A stretch of 64,000 nt of DNA from Fibrella forsythiae (GTDB taxonomy: Bacteria; Bacteroidota; Bacteroidia; Cytophagales; Spirosomataceae), in the NCBI RefSeq assembly GCF_017353175.1, contig NZ_JAFMYW010000011.1, positions 124,001 to 188,000 of the forward strand, given 5' to 3'. Positions 55,178-64,000 of this stretch are shown here, piece after piece. The number at the start of each line of letters is the position of its first letter. Within the stretch, counting starts at the first letter, position 1. The translations under genes and the position numbers were made by a program. Under the pieces are notes generated by a model, which saw only the letters and a list, made by a program, of their open reading frames with translations, did not search any database and was not told the DNA's origin.

Positions 55178-57292
55178 TCATTTAAGCTTACGAAGGTAGT
55201 AATCCTCTCCCGGTACCACTACATACGGGGAATGTGCAGCAGCCGTATCAGTACCTAACCTGATATCGCCGGGGCGGGGAGGTATCACGTTTTTCGAGAA
55301 AAAGAGGTAAGTCGCTTCTTTCGGAATAGGTTGTACACCCTTCTCGAATGGATTGACGGGAATTAATCGCCGGGTCAGGTGCGCACCGTATAACGGGTAT
55401 TCATAATCGTCGTTAATGGTGCCGAGGGCCACGGTAGCCGAATCGGGCACCAGTTCATCGAAGCGTTTATAAGGCAGGTACGTGTCGGGCCGACCCACGG
55501 TCATGACCCGCATACGATCGGCTTCAAATACGGAGGGGAATCGAGTCCCGTCGGGGGTAGTCCACGCAAAGGGAAGCGCACGAATATTCAGGAAGACGCA
55601 GCACAGGGCTGATACGGCACCAATACTCATTGCCAGTGCCACATAGCCTTTCAGCACAGGTTTACCCGCATTAGTCAGATTCAAGCGTGAATCCAAGAAG
55701 AGGAGTGGCAGGAAAAGAATGCCAAATAAGCCTGTTTCAGTGAAATACCGACCTTTGAAGGGGTCATAGGGGGCGGTGTAGGAAAGGGCAAGCAGGTGCA
55801 GTAGAATGGCTACTCCCAGGTAAACATGTGGGGTAGAGCGAACCACAAACAGCAGCGTCAGTACCAGCAATGGAATGATCAGGCCAAAACCAAGGATACC
55901 CCAGTATGGGTTGGCATTATAGAAGACAAACTTCCGTTCGAAGGTAAAGGGAACGATGGAAAAGTCAGTTTCCTCATCAAGGCGCATGTGAAGTTTGTCT
56001 TCAAGCCAGATGGCAGGCTTGCGCATGGTTCGGTTGATGCTTTCGCCAGTGGCTGTATTGCGCAGGCCGTCCAGGTTAATATGGTCGTAGGTGTATCGGA
56101 TAACGTTTCGCGAACCTTGCTCGAACAGGTTGCGTAATGGTCCTGCCCGCTCAATTGATTGGTGGCGCAAGGCAGTGGGCGGGCCAATCGGGTGGCCAAA
56201 TACTTCGATGTTCTTCAGATAGCCCGTTGGCAGCATCCAGAGGCATACACCTATGGCAATAGAAGCTGCCAGTTTCGCTGTTCGGGCGGCGGTTGTGGCA
56301 AAGGAGGATGACCAGAACACGGTATACACCATAATGACGAATACCGATGGGAGCAGCAGTGTAAACGTGACCTTATGGCCATAGGCAACCCCAAATGCGA
56401 TACCCGCCAGATACAGATAGCGATTGTCTCGCCACGAGCTACGGGAATTTTGAGTTGTCGTTTCTGAGGTATTCTCAGAAGCGCGGTAGGCAAACAACAT
56501 ATACAGCAACACGCTCAGGTAAGCGGTCAGCACAATGTCGGTCTCTGTAGTGACGGCCTGCATCAGGAAATCAGGCAGTAGGCTCATGCCGAGGGCCGCC
56601 AGAAAACCAGCCGACAGGGCATTGGCCGACCCCGCCTGACCTCTCAGTTGGCTAATGCGTTGGGTAATACCAAATACCGCAACAATCGTAGTCCAGTAGG
56701 ATAGATAATGAATGAGTTTAAAGCCATTCTCGAAGCGACCCGTCATCAGGTAGCCGTATATCTGGAGCGTACAGACACTTTTGGGGTACGTGTCGATATT
56801 CCAGTTGGTGCCTCCAAAATGGCGCATAGTACCGCGCTGCATGTACTGGACCACCCGGTTCAGGTGGCCAGTCATACTATCCCACTCGTTCGGAACAGTA
56901 AAGAGAACGATCGCCAGGTTCGTGATGGTCAGAACGAACAACGTTACGAAGAGGCCCGAAAACAGGAGTTTCAGGTACGTTGGCAGACCGCTAAACCATT
57001 GCTTGACCAACCGCCAACGCTCACTAACCAGAGCCAGGGGGCTATAGATAATGGGCTGATTGGCCAATGCTCGTAAGCTAAACCCAGTTACTGATGCGGT
57101 GATGAAAACGGCAAAGGCCCACACCCATTCGTGGTTGGTCTGATACAGGGCTGAAAGAACAAACCCAGTAAGAATGATGCTACTGGTGTAGATCAGGAAT
57201 GAGACCAACAGCCACTCAATCAGTGAAGGGCGGGAGATACCGGCTGATAACCAGCCGGTATAGGCAATGAAGAGCAGAAGAAAAATAATCAT
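55178..57292 (-). CDS. Large integral membrane protein, GT39-like
   Basis: 704 residues from the ATG at 57292 (MIIFLLLFIAYTGWLSAG), which leaves 1 nt after the aminotransferase stop. About twelve to fourteen helices span residues 1-540. An early periplasmic region has VPNEWDSMTGHLNRVVQYMQRG, whose EWD acid pair resembles the catalytic loop of GT-C enzymes. The C-terminal 120 residues are soluble. A periplasmic sugar transferase is the best guess; the function is not proven. Confidence 0.65.
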   Translation of the reverse strand: MIIFLLLFIAYTGWLSAGISRPSLIEWLLVSFLIYTSSIILTGFVLSALYQTNHEWVWAFAVFITASVTGFSLRALANQPIIYSPLALVSERWRLVKQWFSGLPTYLKLLFSGLFVTLFVLTITNLAIVLFTVPNEWDSMTGHLNRVVQYMQRGTMRHFGGTNWNIDTYPKSVCTLQIYGYLMTGRFENGFKLIHYLSYWTTIVAVFGITQRISQLRGQAGSANALSAGFLAALGMSLLPDFLMQAVTTETDIVLTAYLSVLLYMLFAYRASENTSETTTQNSRSSWRDNRYLYLAGIAFGVAYGHKVTFTLLLPSVFVIMVYTVFWSSSFATTAARTAKLAASIAIGVCLWMLPTGYLKNIEVFGHPIGPPTALRHQSIERAGPLRNLFEQGSRNVIRYTYDHINLDGLRNTATGESINRTMRKPAIWLEDKLHMRLDEETDFSIVPFTFERKFVFYNANPYWGILGFGLIIPLLVLTLLFVVRSTPHVYLGVAILLHLLALSYTAPYDPFKGRYFTETGLFGILFLPLLFLDSRLNLTNAGKPVLKGYVALAMSIGAVSALCCVFLNIRALPFAWTTPDGTRFPSVFEADRMRVMTVGRPDTYLPYKRFDELVPDSATVALGTINDDYEYPLYGAHLTRRLIPVNPFEKGVQPIPKEATYLFFSKNVIPPRPGDIRLGTDTAAAHSPYVVVPGEDYYLRKLK

Positions 57293-57293
57293 A

Positions 57294-58385
57294 TTATACT
57301 GCCTCAGCCAGTATGGCCTCATTAACAACCTGGCAAATCGTCTCTACATCGGCTGCTGCCAGACCCGGATATAAAGGCAGGCTAAGCACCCGGCTGGCAA
57401 TGTCTTCGGAAACAGGGCAGGACTGGGCATTTTTTACAAACGGCAGCGTGTTCAGCGACGGGTAGAAATAGCGGCGCGGAACGATACCTTCGGGTGCCAG
57501 TGCGGCCACTACGTTCAGCAATGCCTGCTCAGATGATAGCACGATCGGATAATAGGCGTAGTTGTAGCGCGTCATTCCCGGCGAAAGGACAGGACGGCTA
57601 ATGCGCGAAAAATCGAGCAGGCTGTTGTACTGCTCTGAAATAGTTTTTCGGGCTTCAATCAGGGCGTCTACCTTAGGCAGCACACATAACCCCATGGCTG
57701 CGTGAAACTCTGAGTTTTTAGCATTGATTCCCATGCTGTAATACTCGTCGCCATGATGGCCAAAGGTGCCGTAATGTTGCAACTTCGCTGCCAGCTCGCT
57801 ATTGTGTGCGATCAGGCAACCTCCTTCTACCGTGTGAAATACTTTGGTGGCGTGGAAACTACACGTGCTGACATCACCATAGTCGAGCACTGCCCTTCCG
57901 TTATACTCGGCACCAAAGGCATGGGCTCCATCGTAAATCACTTTGAGATTATACTTCTGTGCCAGCGCCTCAATCTGCTCAATCCTACAGGCGTTTCCAT
58001 ATACGTGTGTGGCCAGAATTGCTTCGGTATTCTCCGTAATGAGGGGTTCTATCAGATCGGCATCGATGCAGAAATCATCGGCCCGGATATCAGCGAAAAC
58101 AGGTGTGCATCCTTCCCAAAGGAGCACGTTGGTGGTGGCGCAATATGAGAATGGCGTGGTAATGACCTCTTTGGTAATGTTCAGCGCTTTCAGGGCCAAC
58201 TGAATAACGATGGTGCCATTTGTGGAAAACTGCAGATTCTGAACGCCGAGATACGTCCGCATTTCGGCCTCCAGCCGCCGAACCAGCGGACCGTTGTTGG
58301 TTAAATGAACTCGTTCCCAAACACCTTCCAGGAGGCGTGTATACTCGGCAAGATCAGGTAAGTAAGATTTCGTGACATTGATCAT
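57294..58385 (-). CDS. DegT/DnrJ/EryC1/StrS-family sugar aminotransferase
   Basis: 363 residues from the ATG at 58385 (MINVTKSYLPDL); an ATG 6 nt upstream (58391) is equally possible. PLP features are FSTNGTIVIQLALKA, VIYDGAHAFGAEY and the Lys in SFHATKVFHTVEGG. It converts a keto nucleotide sugar to an amino sugar. The membrane gene is 1 nt downstream, and WbqC and NeuD-type genes lie beyond it, so it starts an amino-sugar module. Confidence 0.92.
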   Translation of the reverse strand: MINVTKSYLPDLAEYTRLLEGVWERVHLTNNGPLVRRLEAEMRTYLGVQNLQFSTNGTIVIQLALKALNITKEVITTPFSYCATTNVLLWEGCTPVFADIRADDFCIDADLIEPLITENTEAILATHVYGNACRIEQIEALAQKYNLKVIYDGAHAFGAEYNGRAVLDYGDVSTCSFHATKVFHTVEGGCLIAHNSELAAKLQHYGTFGHHGDEYYSMGINAKNSEFHAAMGLCVLPKVDALIEARKTISEQYNSLLDFSRISRPVLSPGMTRYNYAYYPIVLSSEQALLNVVAALAPEGIVPRRYFYPSLNTLPFVKNAQSCPVSEDIASRVLSLPLYPGLAAADVETICQVVNEAILAEAV

Positions 58386-58466
58386 CGGCATTGGGCGGCT
58401 AGAGACAGGCCATTGATATACGACCCGTATCGCCGTCAAAAGTACGGCGCAATCTGCGTAAAATGC

Positions 58467-59726
58467 TTACCGTACGTCAATGATCGGCTCCAGTGCCTGC
58501 ACGCGGAAGGGGAATTGAGGCCGAACGTACCCAGGCCATTTGCCATACCAGGCTACTCCCTCGCGAAAGTCTTCAACATCGAAGGTGATACCTTCTTCCA
58601 TGTTATAAAGGGGTGTGACGGTGTCCTTGACGATCATCACTGAAATGGTGTACGTGCCATCATTCAGGAAATAACCCGGAATGGTACACTCCCCCTGAAT
58701 CAGCCCCTTACCGTATGCGGTTGATTCGCTGCCAACATTGAAGATGCATTCGCCAGTCAACGAGTACAGGTGCAGACTTAAATTCAAGTTAGCGCGGTCC
58801 ATCATACTCCAGAACTCGAACTTAACCCGCATAGGCGTTCTAACGTCGATATGGGTTGTGCCGGCCGGGTAGTCCGGGATCAGTTCCATACGGTGCACTC
58901 TGACCAGGTCATTGCCAGGCGCTTCTTCGGGCGTATCCCACTCACGACGTAAGCGGGTGCGAGATACTTTGCTCAGATAGGAGGCCACTACCTGGTTGGT
59001 TTCACCCTGCTCAAGCAACTGGCCTTTCTCAAAATAGAGCGTTTTGTTGCATAATGCCTGAACGGCTGTCAGGTTATGGCTAACGAACAGGATCGTACGG
59101 CCACTCGCTGAACTATCGCGCATTTTGCCAAGGCTCTTCTTCTGAAAATCAGCATCGCCAACGGCCAGCACCTCATCCACGATCATGATCTCCGGATTCA
59201 AGTGGGCTGAGATGGCAAAGCCCAGACGAACGTACATTCCCGACGAATACCGCTTGACAGGTGTATCCAGGAACCGCTCAACACCGGCGAAGGAAACAAT
59301 TTCGTCGAATGCTTTTCTGATTTCATCGCGCCGCATACCCAGCAGTGAACCATTCAGGTAGATGTTCTCGCGACCGGTCAGCTCCGGATGAAACCCTGTG
59401 CCTACTTCGAGCAGGCTGGCCACGCGACCTTTGATACGAACGGAGCCACTGGTGGGCTCAACAATTTTACTCAGGATTTTCAGGAGGGTAGACTTACCGG
59501 CACCGTTATGACCAACTATGCCGACCCGATCACCTTGTTCAACGGTGAAATTTACATCACGTAAGGCCCAGAACTCTTCATGCGTTACATCGTCAGTTGC
59601 TTCAGAAGAACCAAACCACCCTTTTACTGTACCAGTAATAGCGTCGCGCAGGCTGTTTGTGCCTTTGCCCCGCTTATGGTCAATGATGTAATGTTTACTT
59701 ATGTTTTCTACCGTGATGACGGACAT
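58467..59726 (-). CDS. Wzt-type ABC exporter ATPase with C-terminal carbohydrate-binding domain
   Basis: 419 residues. The ABC domain (1-245) has Walker A GHNGAGKST at about residue 73, signature YSSGMYVRLGF and Walker B MIVDEVLAVGDADF. Residues about 260-419 form a beta-rich extension (Wzt_C type) that in O-antigen exporters recognises the modified glycan end. It pairs with the permease encoded 12 bp upstream to move the polymer across the inner membrane. The extension implies that export requires a specific terminal structure. Confidence 0.93.
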   Translation of the reverse strand: MSVITVENISKHYIIDHKRGKGTNSLRDAITGTVKGWFGSSEATDDVTHEEFWALRDVNFTVEQGDRVGIVGHNGAGKSTLLKILSKIVEPTSGSVRIKGRVASLLEVGTGFHPELTGRENIYLNGSLLGMRRDEIRKAFDEIVSFAGVERFLDTPVKRYSSGMYVRLGFAISAHLNPEIMIVDEVLAVGDADFQKKSLGKMRDSSASGRTILFVSHNLTAVQALCNKTLYFEKGQLLEQGETNQVVASYLSKVSRTRLRREWDTPEEAPGNDLVRVHRMELIPDYPAGTTHIDVRTPMRVKFEFWSMMDRANLNLSLHLYSLTGECIFNVGSESTAYGKGLIQGECTIPGYFLNDGTYTISVMIVKDTVTPLYNMEEGITFDVEDFREGVAWYGKWPGYVRPQFPFRVQALEPIIDVR

Positions 59727-59737
59727 GACGTTGACAG

Positions 59738-60568
59738 TTAAATGTCGTCGACGAAAGTACTTTCCCGTTTACGAAAAAAGATGACTGATAAAAGTAGGCA
59801 GACTAGACTAATAGCTACCGAATATACTAAACTCTGTGGATTAAGGTGCGTTCTGCCTCCAAGTAGTGACCAGCGGAACCCATCGATAATGCCTACCATC
59901 GGGTTCATGATATAGTATTTTTCATACCACGTACCTGACACCTGCGCACTGCTGTAAGCAATTGGACAAGCATAAAAACCTACCTGAACCAGGAATGGAA
60001 TTAGCTGAGCAACGTCTCGAAAACGAACATTGATAACCGCAAAAAACAGTCCGAAAGCGAAGGCGGCTAACAAGGCCAGCGCAACAAATAAAGGCATCAG
60101 CAGAATATGCCAGTCTGGAACGAACTTGTAGACGATGGCAATAACCACGAATAAGAACAGTGCAATCAGAAAATCGACCAGGCTGACGGCTACTGCGCTC
60201 AGCGGCATCAGTAAGCGCGGGAAATAGACTTTCGTGACCAGATTAGCGTTGGAGGTAATGCTTGAACTGATCTGCGTAAATGCATTGGAAAAAAACGTCC
60301 AGATAGTAATGCCCGCCAGCACCATCAACGAATACGGCACGCCCGGATCTGGCCTGAGCTTGGCCACTACGCTGAAAACGAATGCCATCACCAGCATAGT
60401 GGCCAACGGGCGAATCAGGCTCCACGAAGCGCCTAATGCCGTTTGCTTGTATCGAACAGATATGTCACGAACAGATAGTATGTATAGCAGTTCCCGGCTT
60501 TGCCAGAGATCCCGCCAGTAATACCGTTCCGGTCTACCTGCCTGAATAGTAACCTCGTGGATTCTCAT
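59738..60568 (-). CDS. Wzm-type ABC exporter permease
   Basis: 276 residues with six helices: VRDISVRYKQTALGASWSLIRP before the first helix is the ABC-2 polysaccharide-exporter pattern, and FLVQVGFYACPIAYS lies before the fifth. With the Wzt-type ATPase it forms the inner membrane pore for the undecaprenyl-linked polymer. It starts 4 bp after the stop of the Wzz-like gene. Confidence 0.93.
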   Translation of the reverse strand: MRIHEVTIQAGRPERYYWRDLWQSRELLYILSVRDISVRYKQTALGASWSLIRPLATMLVMAFVFSVVAKLRPDPGVPYSLMVLAGITIWTFFSNAFTQISSSITSNANLVTKVYFPRLLMPLSAVAVSLVDFLIALFLFVVIAIVYKFVPDWHILLMPLFVALALLAAFAFGLFFAVINVRFRDVAQLIPFLVQVGFYACPIAYSSAQVSGTWYEKYYIMNPMVGIIDGFRWSLLGGRTHLNPQSLVYSVAISLVCLLLSVIFFRKRESTFVDDI

Positions 60569-60571
60569 TAC

Positions 60572-61675
60572 TTAATTGGTCATCGCCGACTTTCGTAGCG
60601 TTTCACGGATAAAAATAATTACAATGCTCAATACCAGACCGATAGCGAAACCTGCCTGCATGGCTATTTTGGGTGGCGTTGTGCTATACAACGGCAGAAT
60701 AACGGGCTCAATAATGGTGAACAGTGGTTGTTCACGAATTAATGACAGCTTCAGGTTATCCAGGCTGGTAACCGCCGTGTAGTACTGCTGATTCAGAAAG
60801 CCGGACGTACGGTTGAGGCGGGCTTGCCGTAGCTGACCCTCAGCCACAACCACCTGCTGGTTCTGGTTGATATAACTGGCCAACTGATCTTCGGTGCCAC
60901 TCAGTCGTCTAAATAACGAATCAACGCGGTGCTCCAGAAACTTCTGCATTTCCTGCGTTTTCTTGGTCTGCTTCAGCCGGTAATCATCTTCGATAGTGAC
61001 AATGTGGGTTTCAACGAAGGTTTTGGCCAGCGCTACATTTTCCATAGCCGCATTAAGTGCCATGAACGACGACTTACGTTCCAGGGGCTTAATGTACAAC
61101 TCATCAACAAGCCGTCCATGAATGCCAGCCATCGCTGCAATCTCTAACTCATTATAGTCTTCCCGCTTCTTTGCCTGTTTGAATCTGAATCGGCGAAGTG
61201 GTTCGTTTTTCTCCCATTCTTTATCCAGAATGCCACTGTGTTCGATGTAATAATTCACCAATAAGGTTGGCTTTTTATTAATAACCACCGTTTTCATCAG
61301 TGTTTTTTCAATGACCGGCACCGACTTCGTGTATAACATGAAGTTTTCACCAGTGAACAGGTTCGCTTCCGGCGCTGCCTGTCCAAGACCGAACGCACTC
61401 GCCAGTGCACCTAAATCGGCCATTTGGCTACTGCCGCTTCCTCCGCCCAGATTGAAGACGATTTTGCCCACATAGACTGTCTTCTTTGTTGAGCTTTTAT
61501 CAATCCAGTAACCAATAGCTCCACTGATAATAATAAGAGCGACGGCAATCTTCCAGTTGCGCTTGGCTATGTACTGAAACTTTTTTGCGCGGGCAATCAC
61601 CTCGTTTGGTGAAAGCTGGTCGGGGGGGAGATTCGCCGACCCCACCTGCGAATTGATTTGATTTGGCGTGTTCAT
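60572..61675 (-). CDS. Wzz/KpsE-like chain-length or export coupling protein
   Basis: 367 residues with two terminal membrane helices (about 40-58 and 335-355) enclosing a periplasmic region with coiled-coil parts. The Pro-containing block LPLYSTTPPKIAM before the second helix is characteristic of PCP proteins. There is no C-terminal kinase domain. It likely couples the inner-membrane exporter to the Wza-like channel encoded just upstream. Confidence 0.87.
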   Translation of the reverse strand: MNTPNQINSQVGSANLPPDQLSPNEVIARAKKFQYIAKRNWKIAVALIIISGAIGYWIDKSSTKKTVYVGKIVFNLGGGSGSSQMADLGALASAFGLGQAAPEANLFTGENFMLYTKSVPVIEKTLMKTVVINKKPTLLVNYYIEHSGILDKEWEKNEPLRRFRFKQAKKREDYNELEIAAMAGIHGRLVDELYIKPLERKSSFMALNAAMENVALAKTFVETHIVTIEDDYRLKQTKKTQEMQKFLEHRVDSLFRRLSGTEDQLASYINQNQQVVVAEGQLRQARLNRTSGFLNQQYYTAVTSLDNLKLSLIREQPLFTIIEPVILPLYSTTPPKIAMQAGFAIGLVLSIVIIFIRETLRKSAMTN

Positions 61676-61695
61676 ACGTTACGCTGTTTGATCAC

Positions 61696-64000
61696 TTACC
61701 GGCTAGTAATTACCGACAAAGCAAGGAGAGTTGAAATGAGCCCTATCAATCCGCTGGCAATACCAGTCACCGTGCTGATCACCTGTTGAGGCGTCAGTGG
61801 GTTGGTCTTGCGCACCGGAATGATAACTTCGGCACCTGGCTCAACGCGAGGGTACACGTTGAAGAACATAAAGCGGCGAGTCCGGTCAACCGATCCATTG
61901 GCATACACGATAAATGCCCGTTTGCGCTGCGACCGCTCCGTGAAGCCACCTGACTGTGAAATGTAATCCTGGAACGTTTGGCCAGACCGGTATTTCACCG
62001 TTGTTGGTAGCAACACTTCGCCCTGAATACGAACTGTTTCCAGTTTTTTCGGAATTCGTAGTAAATCATCCTCTTGAAGCAGAATATCTTCCGATGAGCC
62101 CGGATTGGCCAGTATACGCTCTAGGTTGATACCAATAGACTCTTTCTTGTCAGGGTCAACCGCTTCGATTTCAACCGCTGATTTGCGGTTTACATCATCC
62201 GATAATTCGCTAACCGACCGCTGGCGTTGATCCAGTTCTTCAGGGCTAAGTTTTACCCGGCGAACCAGGGTAGCTCCTTTCACATAAGCCTGAGGTGTCA
62301 ATCCGCCGGCACCAGCCACCAAATCGGAGACTTTCTGATCTTTCGTTCTGATAGGGTACTGACCTGGAAGGATTACCTCACCTTCTACAGTAGCGAACGT
62401 CTGAATTTGATAGTTTGGCGACCGACGAACGACAACCTGATCATACGGCTGTAAGTAAAACTTGCTTTCGTTGCTTAGCTCCAAATTACGGTCAATGCTA
62501 AAGCGGGAAACCTCGGCAATCTGAGCGGTAGCCGAAGTAGGATCAACGTCTTTCTTACGCCGTATAACCTCTATTTGTGCTACCGCAGCCGATTCGCGCA
62601 GACCCCCTACTTTAACTAAGGCATCTTCAAGCGTCATGTTCGAGACGTACCCAATGCTACCAGGTCTGTTCACTTCTCCCTGAATGGTGATATCACCATA
62701 TTCGGCCAACTCAAACTTAGAGTTCAGAATAACCTGGTCTTCACGCTGAAGTGGCAAATCAGCGTCAGTTCCGTTGAGTATCTTGGTCAGATCAACCGTG
62801 ATATTTTCGGTTGTCATGTCTTCACGAGTCCGAATGACGTTTACCCGGCCCATCAGCGCTTCACCTCGTGGACCTTCAGCGCTGGTTACCAACTCTTTCA
62901 GTGTTTTGTTCTGGTCGAGCGAATACACACCGGGACGGTAGATAGCGCCGCTGATGGTAACCTGGTTTTCGTACCGGTTCAACACCTGCTCGGCCGAAGC
63001 AATATCGCCATCCTGCATAACGAATGACTTATATTGGTCGGCCAATACATCGATTACCTTCAGCTCGCGGTTGGTCAGACGAGTAACTTTGATGCGGCTT
63101 TTATAGGCATTGGCCGTGAAACCGCCACCGTAGAAGAGTAGCTTGTCCATCGTCTCGCCGGGCAGCATCTCAAAGATGTTATTGCGGCGCGTGGTTCCCA
63201 GGAGCTCAACGTGCGATATGTAAGCTGGAATTCTGATGTTATCGTTGTCTTGCAGGCGAATGTTGTTCCGCAGTACACCCGTTAGTAGCAAATCGTATAA
63301 ATCGATAGTAGCTATAACGCGGTTGTTACGAATCAGCTGAATGTTACGGAATGACCCTAACTCGCTTGGACCGCCCGACGAGTAGATCGCATTCATAGCT
63401 GACGATAACGACGAGACAGTATACGTACCTGGCTTGATAGCCTCACCCAGTACCGATACCCGTATGCTGCGTATGTTGCCAAGCGTAACTTCCAGGTACG
63501 TGTTCTTTGGTCCATAAGAGCTACTCTTGAGACCGACGTAGATCTTCGAGAGCCGCTCACTGATTCGGGCTTTTGCCGCGTCGATGGTCAGGCCGGCTAC
63601 GTGAACAGGGCCGATTCCACTCGGCAGGTAGATATTTCCCTCCGGCGTTACAGTCTGCTTGATCGCATCCTGTGAATAACCATAGATATTTATATCCAAC
63701 TGATCACTGGTACCCAGTACGTAATTGACCGGAGTAGCAATGTTGATATTTGGCTGAAACGTTGACGCTAACGCCGGGTTATTGAACAACTCATAGCCGT
63801 ATAACTTCCGGCGGGCCGTAGCCCGTTCCTGCGCTTTGAGTGCTTCCTGATCAGATAGCACCTCGGCTTCTTTCTCTGTACCCTGCTCGTTGCTGTTGAG
63901 CGGAACATCACCCTGAATTGGCTGGCCGTTGGCATCAAGCGTTACCTGACCATTACCATTCTGGGCATCACCTGCCTGCTGACGGCCCGTGTTGCCAGTA
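61696..64000 (-). CDS. Wza-like polysaccharide export protein with several SLBB domains (N-terminus beyond window)
   Basis: The frame is open from the stop at 61696 to the right edge at 64000, so at least 768 residues; a GTG at 63861 is inside a continuing frame and is not the real start. The part near the right edge is rich in Gly, Asn and Gln. Then comes the Poly_export region with YVLGTSDQLDINIYGYSQD and VTPEGNIYLPSGIGPVHVAG, followed by repeated SLBB segments (for example VSVLGEAIKPGTYTVSSL, VTISGAIYRPGVYSLDQN, ITIQGEVNRPGSIG, ATVEGEVILPGQYP). A C-terminal hydrophobic helix (TGIASGLIGLISTLLALSV) anchors it. It should form the outer-membrane exit channel. Confidence 0.9.
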   Translation of the reverse strand, partial: TGNTGRQQAGDAQNGNGQVTLDANGQPIQGDVPLNSNEQGTEKEAEVLSDQEALKAQERATARRKLYGYELFNNPALASTFQPNINIATPVNYVLGTSDQLDINIYGYSQDAIKQTVTPEGNIYLPSGIGPVHVAGLTIDAAKARISERLSKIYVGLKSSSYGPKNTYLEVTLGNIRSIRVSVLGEAIKPGTYTVSSLSSAMNAIYSSGGPSELGSFRNIQLIRNNRVIATIDLYDLLLTGVLRNNIRLQDNDNIRIPAYISHVELLGTTRRNNIFEMLPGETMDKLLFYGGGFTANAYKSRIKVTRLTNRELKVIDVLADQYKSFVMQDGDIASAEQVLNRYENQVTISGAIYRPGVYSLDQNKTLKELVTSAEGPRGEALMGRVNVIRTREDMTTENITVDLTKILNGTDADLPLQREDQVILNSKFELAEYGDITIQGEVNRPGSIGYVSNMTLEDALVKVGGLRESAAVAQIEVIRRKKDVDPTSATAQIAEVSRFSIDRNLELSNESKFYLQPYDQVVVRRSPNYQIQTFATVEGEVILPGQYPIRTKDQKVSDLVAGAGGLTPQAYVKGATLVRRVKLSPEELDQRQRSVSELSDDVNRKSAVEIEAVDPDKKESIGINLERILANPGSSEDILLQEDDLLRIPKKLETVRIQGEVLLPTTVKYRSGQTFQDYISQSGGFTERSQRKRAFIVYANGSVDRTRRFMFFNVYPRVEPGAEVIIPVRKTNPLTPQQVISTVTGIASGLIGLISTLLALSVITSR

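Larger units (their letters stand above)
449..63502. repeat. Dispersed motif CAGGTACGT(T), at least 44 exact copies
   Basis: Exact CAGGTACGT starts at 449, 3564, 5946, 8170, 12800, 19467, 21950, 22586, 23299, 29115, 37079, 39988, 41540, 47629, 48331, 48724, 50272, 50485, 53135, 55475, 56972 and 63493. The reverse complement ACGTACCTG starts at 3708, 4860, 8129, 8960, 12390, 14470, 17530, 18451, 18689, 22305, 22480, 25776, 29889, 29938, 30396, 39553, 39891, 41236, 42979, 43961, 59929 and 63423. Counted by eye, so a few may be missed. Most lie inside genes. About a dozen further sites match GGTACGTT with a different flank (for example GGGTACGTT at 15669 and 49762). Confidence 0.9.

Noticed and set aside
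63861..63861. GTG as start of the Wza-like gene
   Set aside because: The same frame continues without a stop to the right window edge, so this is an internal Val codon.
1..64000. CRISPR array, tRNA, rRNA, transposase or phage genes
   Set aside because: Looked for on both strands; no evenly spaced repeat array, cloverleaf arms or relevant protein motifs were seen. Very short or divergent elements could be missed by eye.

Overview
The window looks like chromosomal DNA of a Bacteroidetes bacterium of the order Cytophagales, most like Spirosoma and relatives. This is inferred from gene content and style, not from a database match. Supporting signs are a type IX secretion C-terminal domain, a TonB receptor with an N-terminal carboxypeptidase-regulatory-like domain, several promoter-like TAnnTTTG elements, few Shine-Dalgarno sequences, the order pheT / coiled-coil gene / zapA / rny, and an acyltransferase-argG-argC arginine cluster. 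No rRNA, tRNA, insertion sequence, phage gene or CRISPR array was seen.

Layout. 1-6.5 kb: a Tat-exported phospholipase C (cut by the window edge), then a siderophore-type TonB receptor with a PepSY membrane protein and a small membrane protein. 6.5-14.3 kb: a secreted RraA-like protein divergent from an enolase-superfamily dehydratase, a large zinc metalloprotease, a GT87-like membrane glycosyltransferase and a secreted TIM-barrel isomerase. 14.3-19.3 kb (minus strand): pheT, a coiled-coil gene, zapA and rny. 19.5-31.5 kb: lipoprotein alpha-amylase, DUF1684 protein, sugar aminotransferase, riboflavin synthase, PASTA protein, T9SS cargo protein, rhodanese, miaA, HxlR regulator, POT peptide transporter and a GT39-like transferase. 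31.6-34.5 kb: an NtrC-type response regulator and its histidine kinase. 34.8-40.8 kb: arginine genes (GNAT, argG, argC) interspersed with a DUF389 gene, a GT4 glycosyltransferase and a DUF2628 gene, followed by a membrane glycosyltransferase. 42.4-64 kb: one long minus-strand surface-polysaccharide locus with Wza-, Wzz-, Wzm- and Wzt-like export proteins, about ten glycosyltransferases, a polymerase/ligase-like protein, and an aminotransferase, WbqC and NeuD-type acyltransferase for an acylated amino sugar. The right-most gene runs off the window.

Two DNA-level signals are not explained by the genes. First, the asymmetric 9-mer CAGGTACGT (usually followed by T) occurs at least 44 times by eye count, 22 in each orientation, spread over the window, almost always inside genes and in several reading phases; about 0.5 would be expected by chance. 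It behaves like a genome-wide architectural or uptake-type motif. Second, a family of long, nearly perfect hairpins with arms of about 40 nt sits at or within a few bases of stop codons, often inside operons. Smaller signals include a terminator-like hairpin in the leader of pheT, a mirrored promoter pair between the DUF1684 and aminotransferase genes, and a perfect palindrome between the RraA-like and enolase-superfamily genes.
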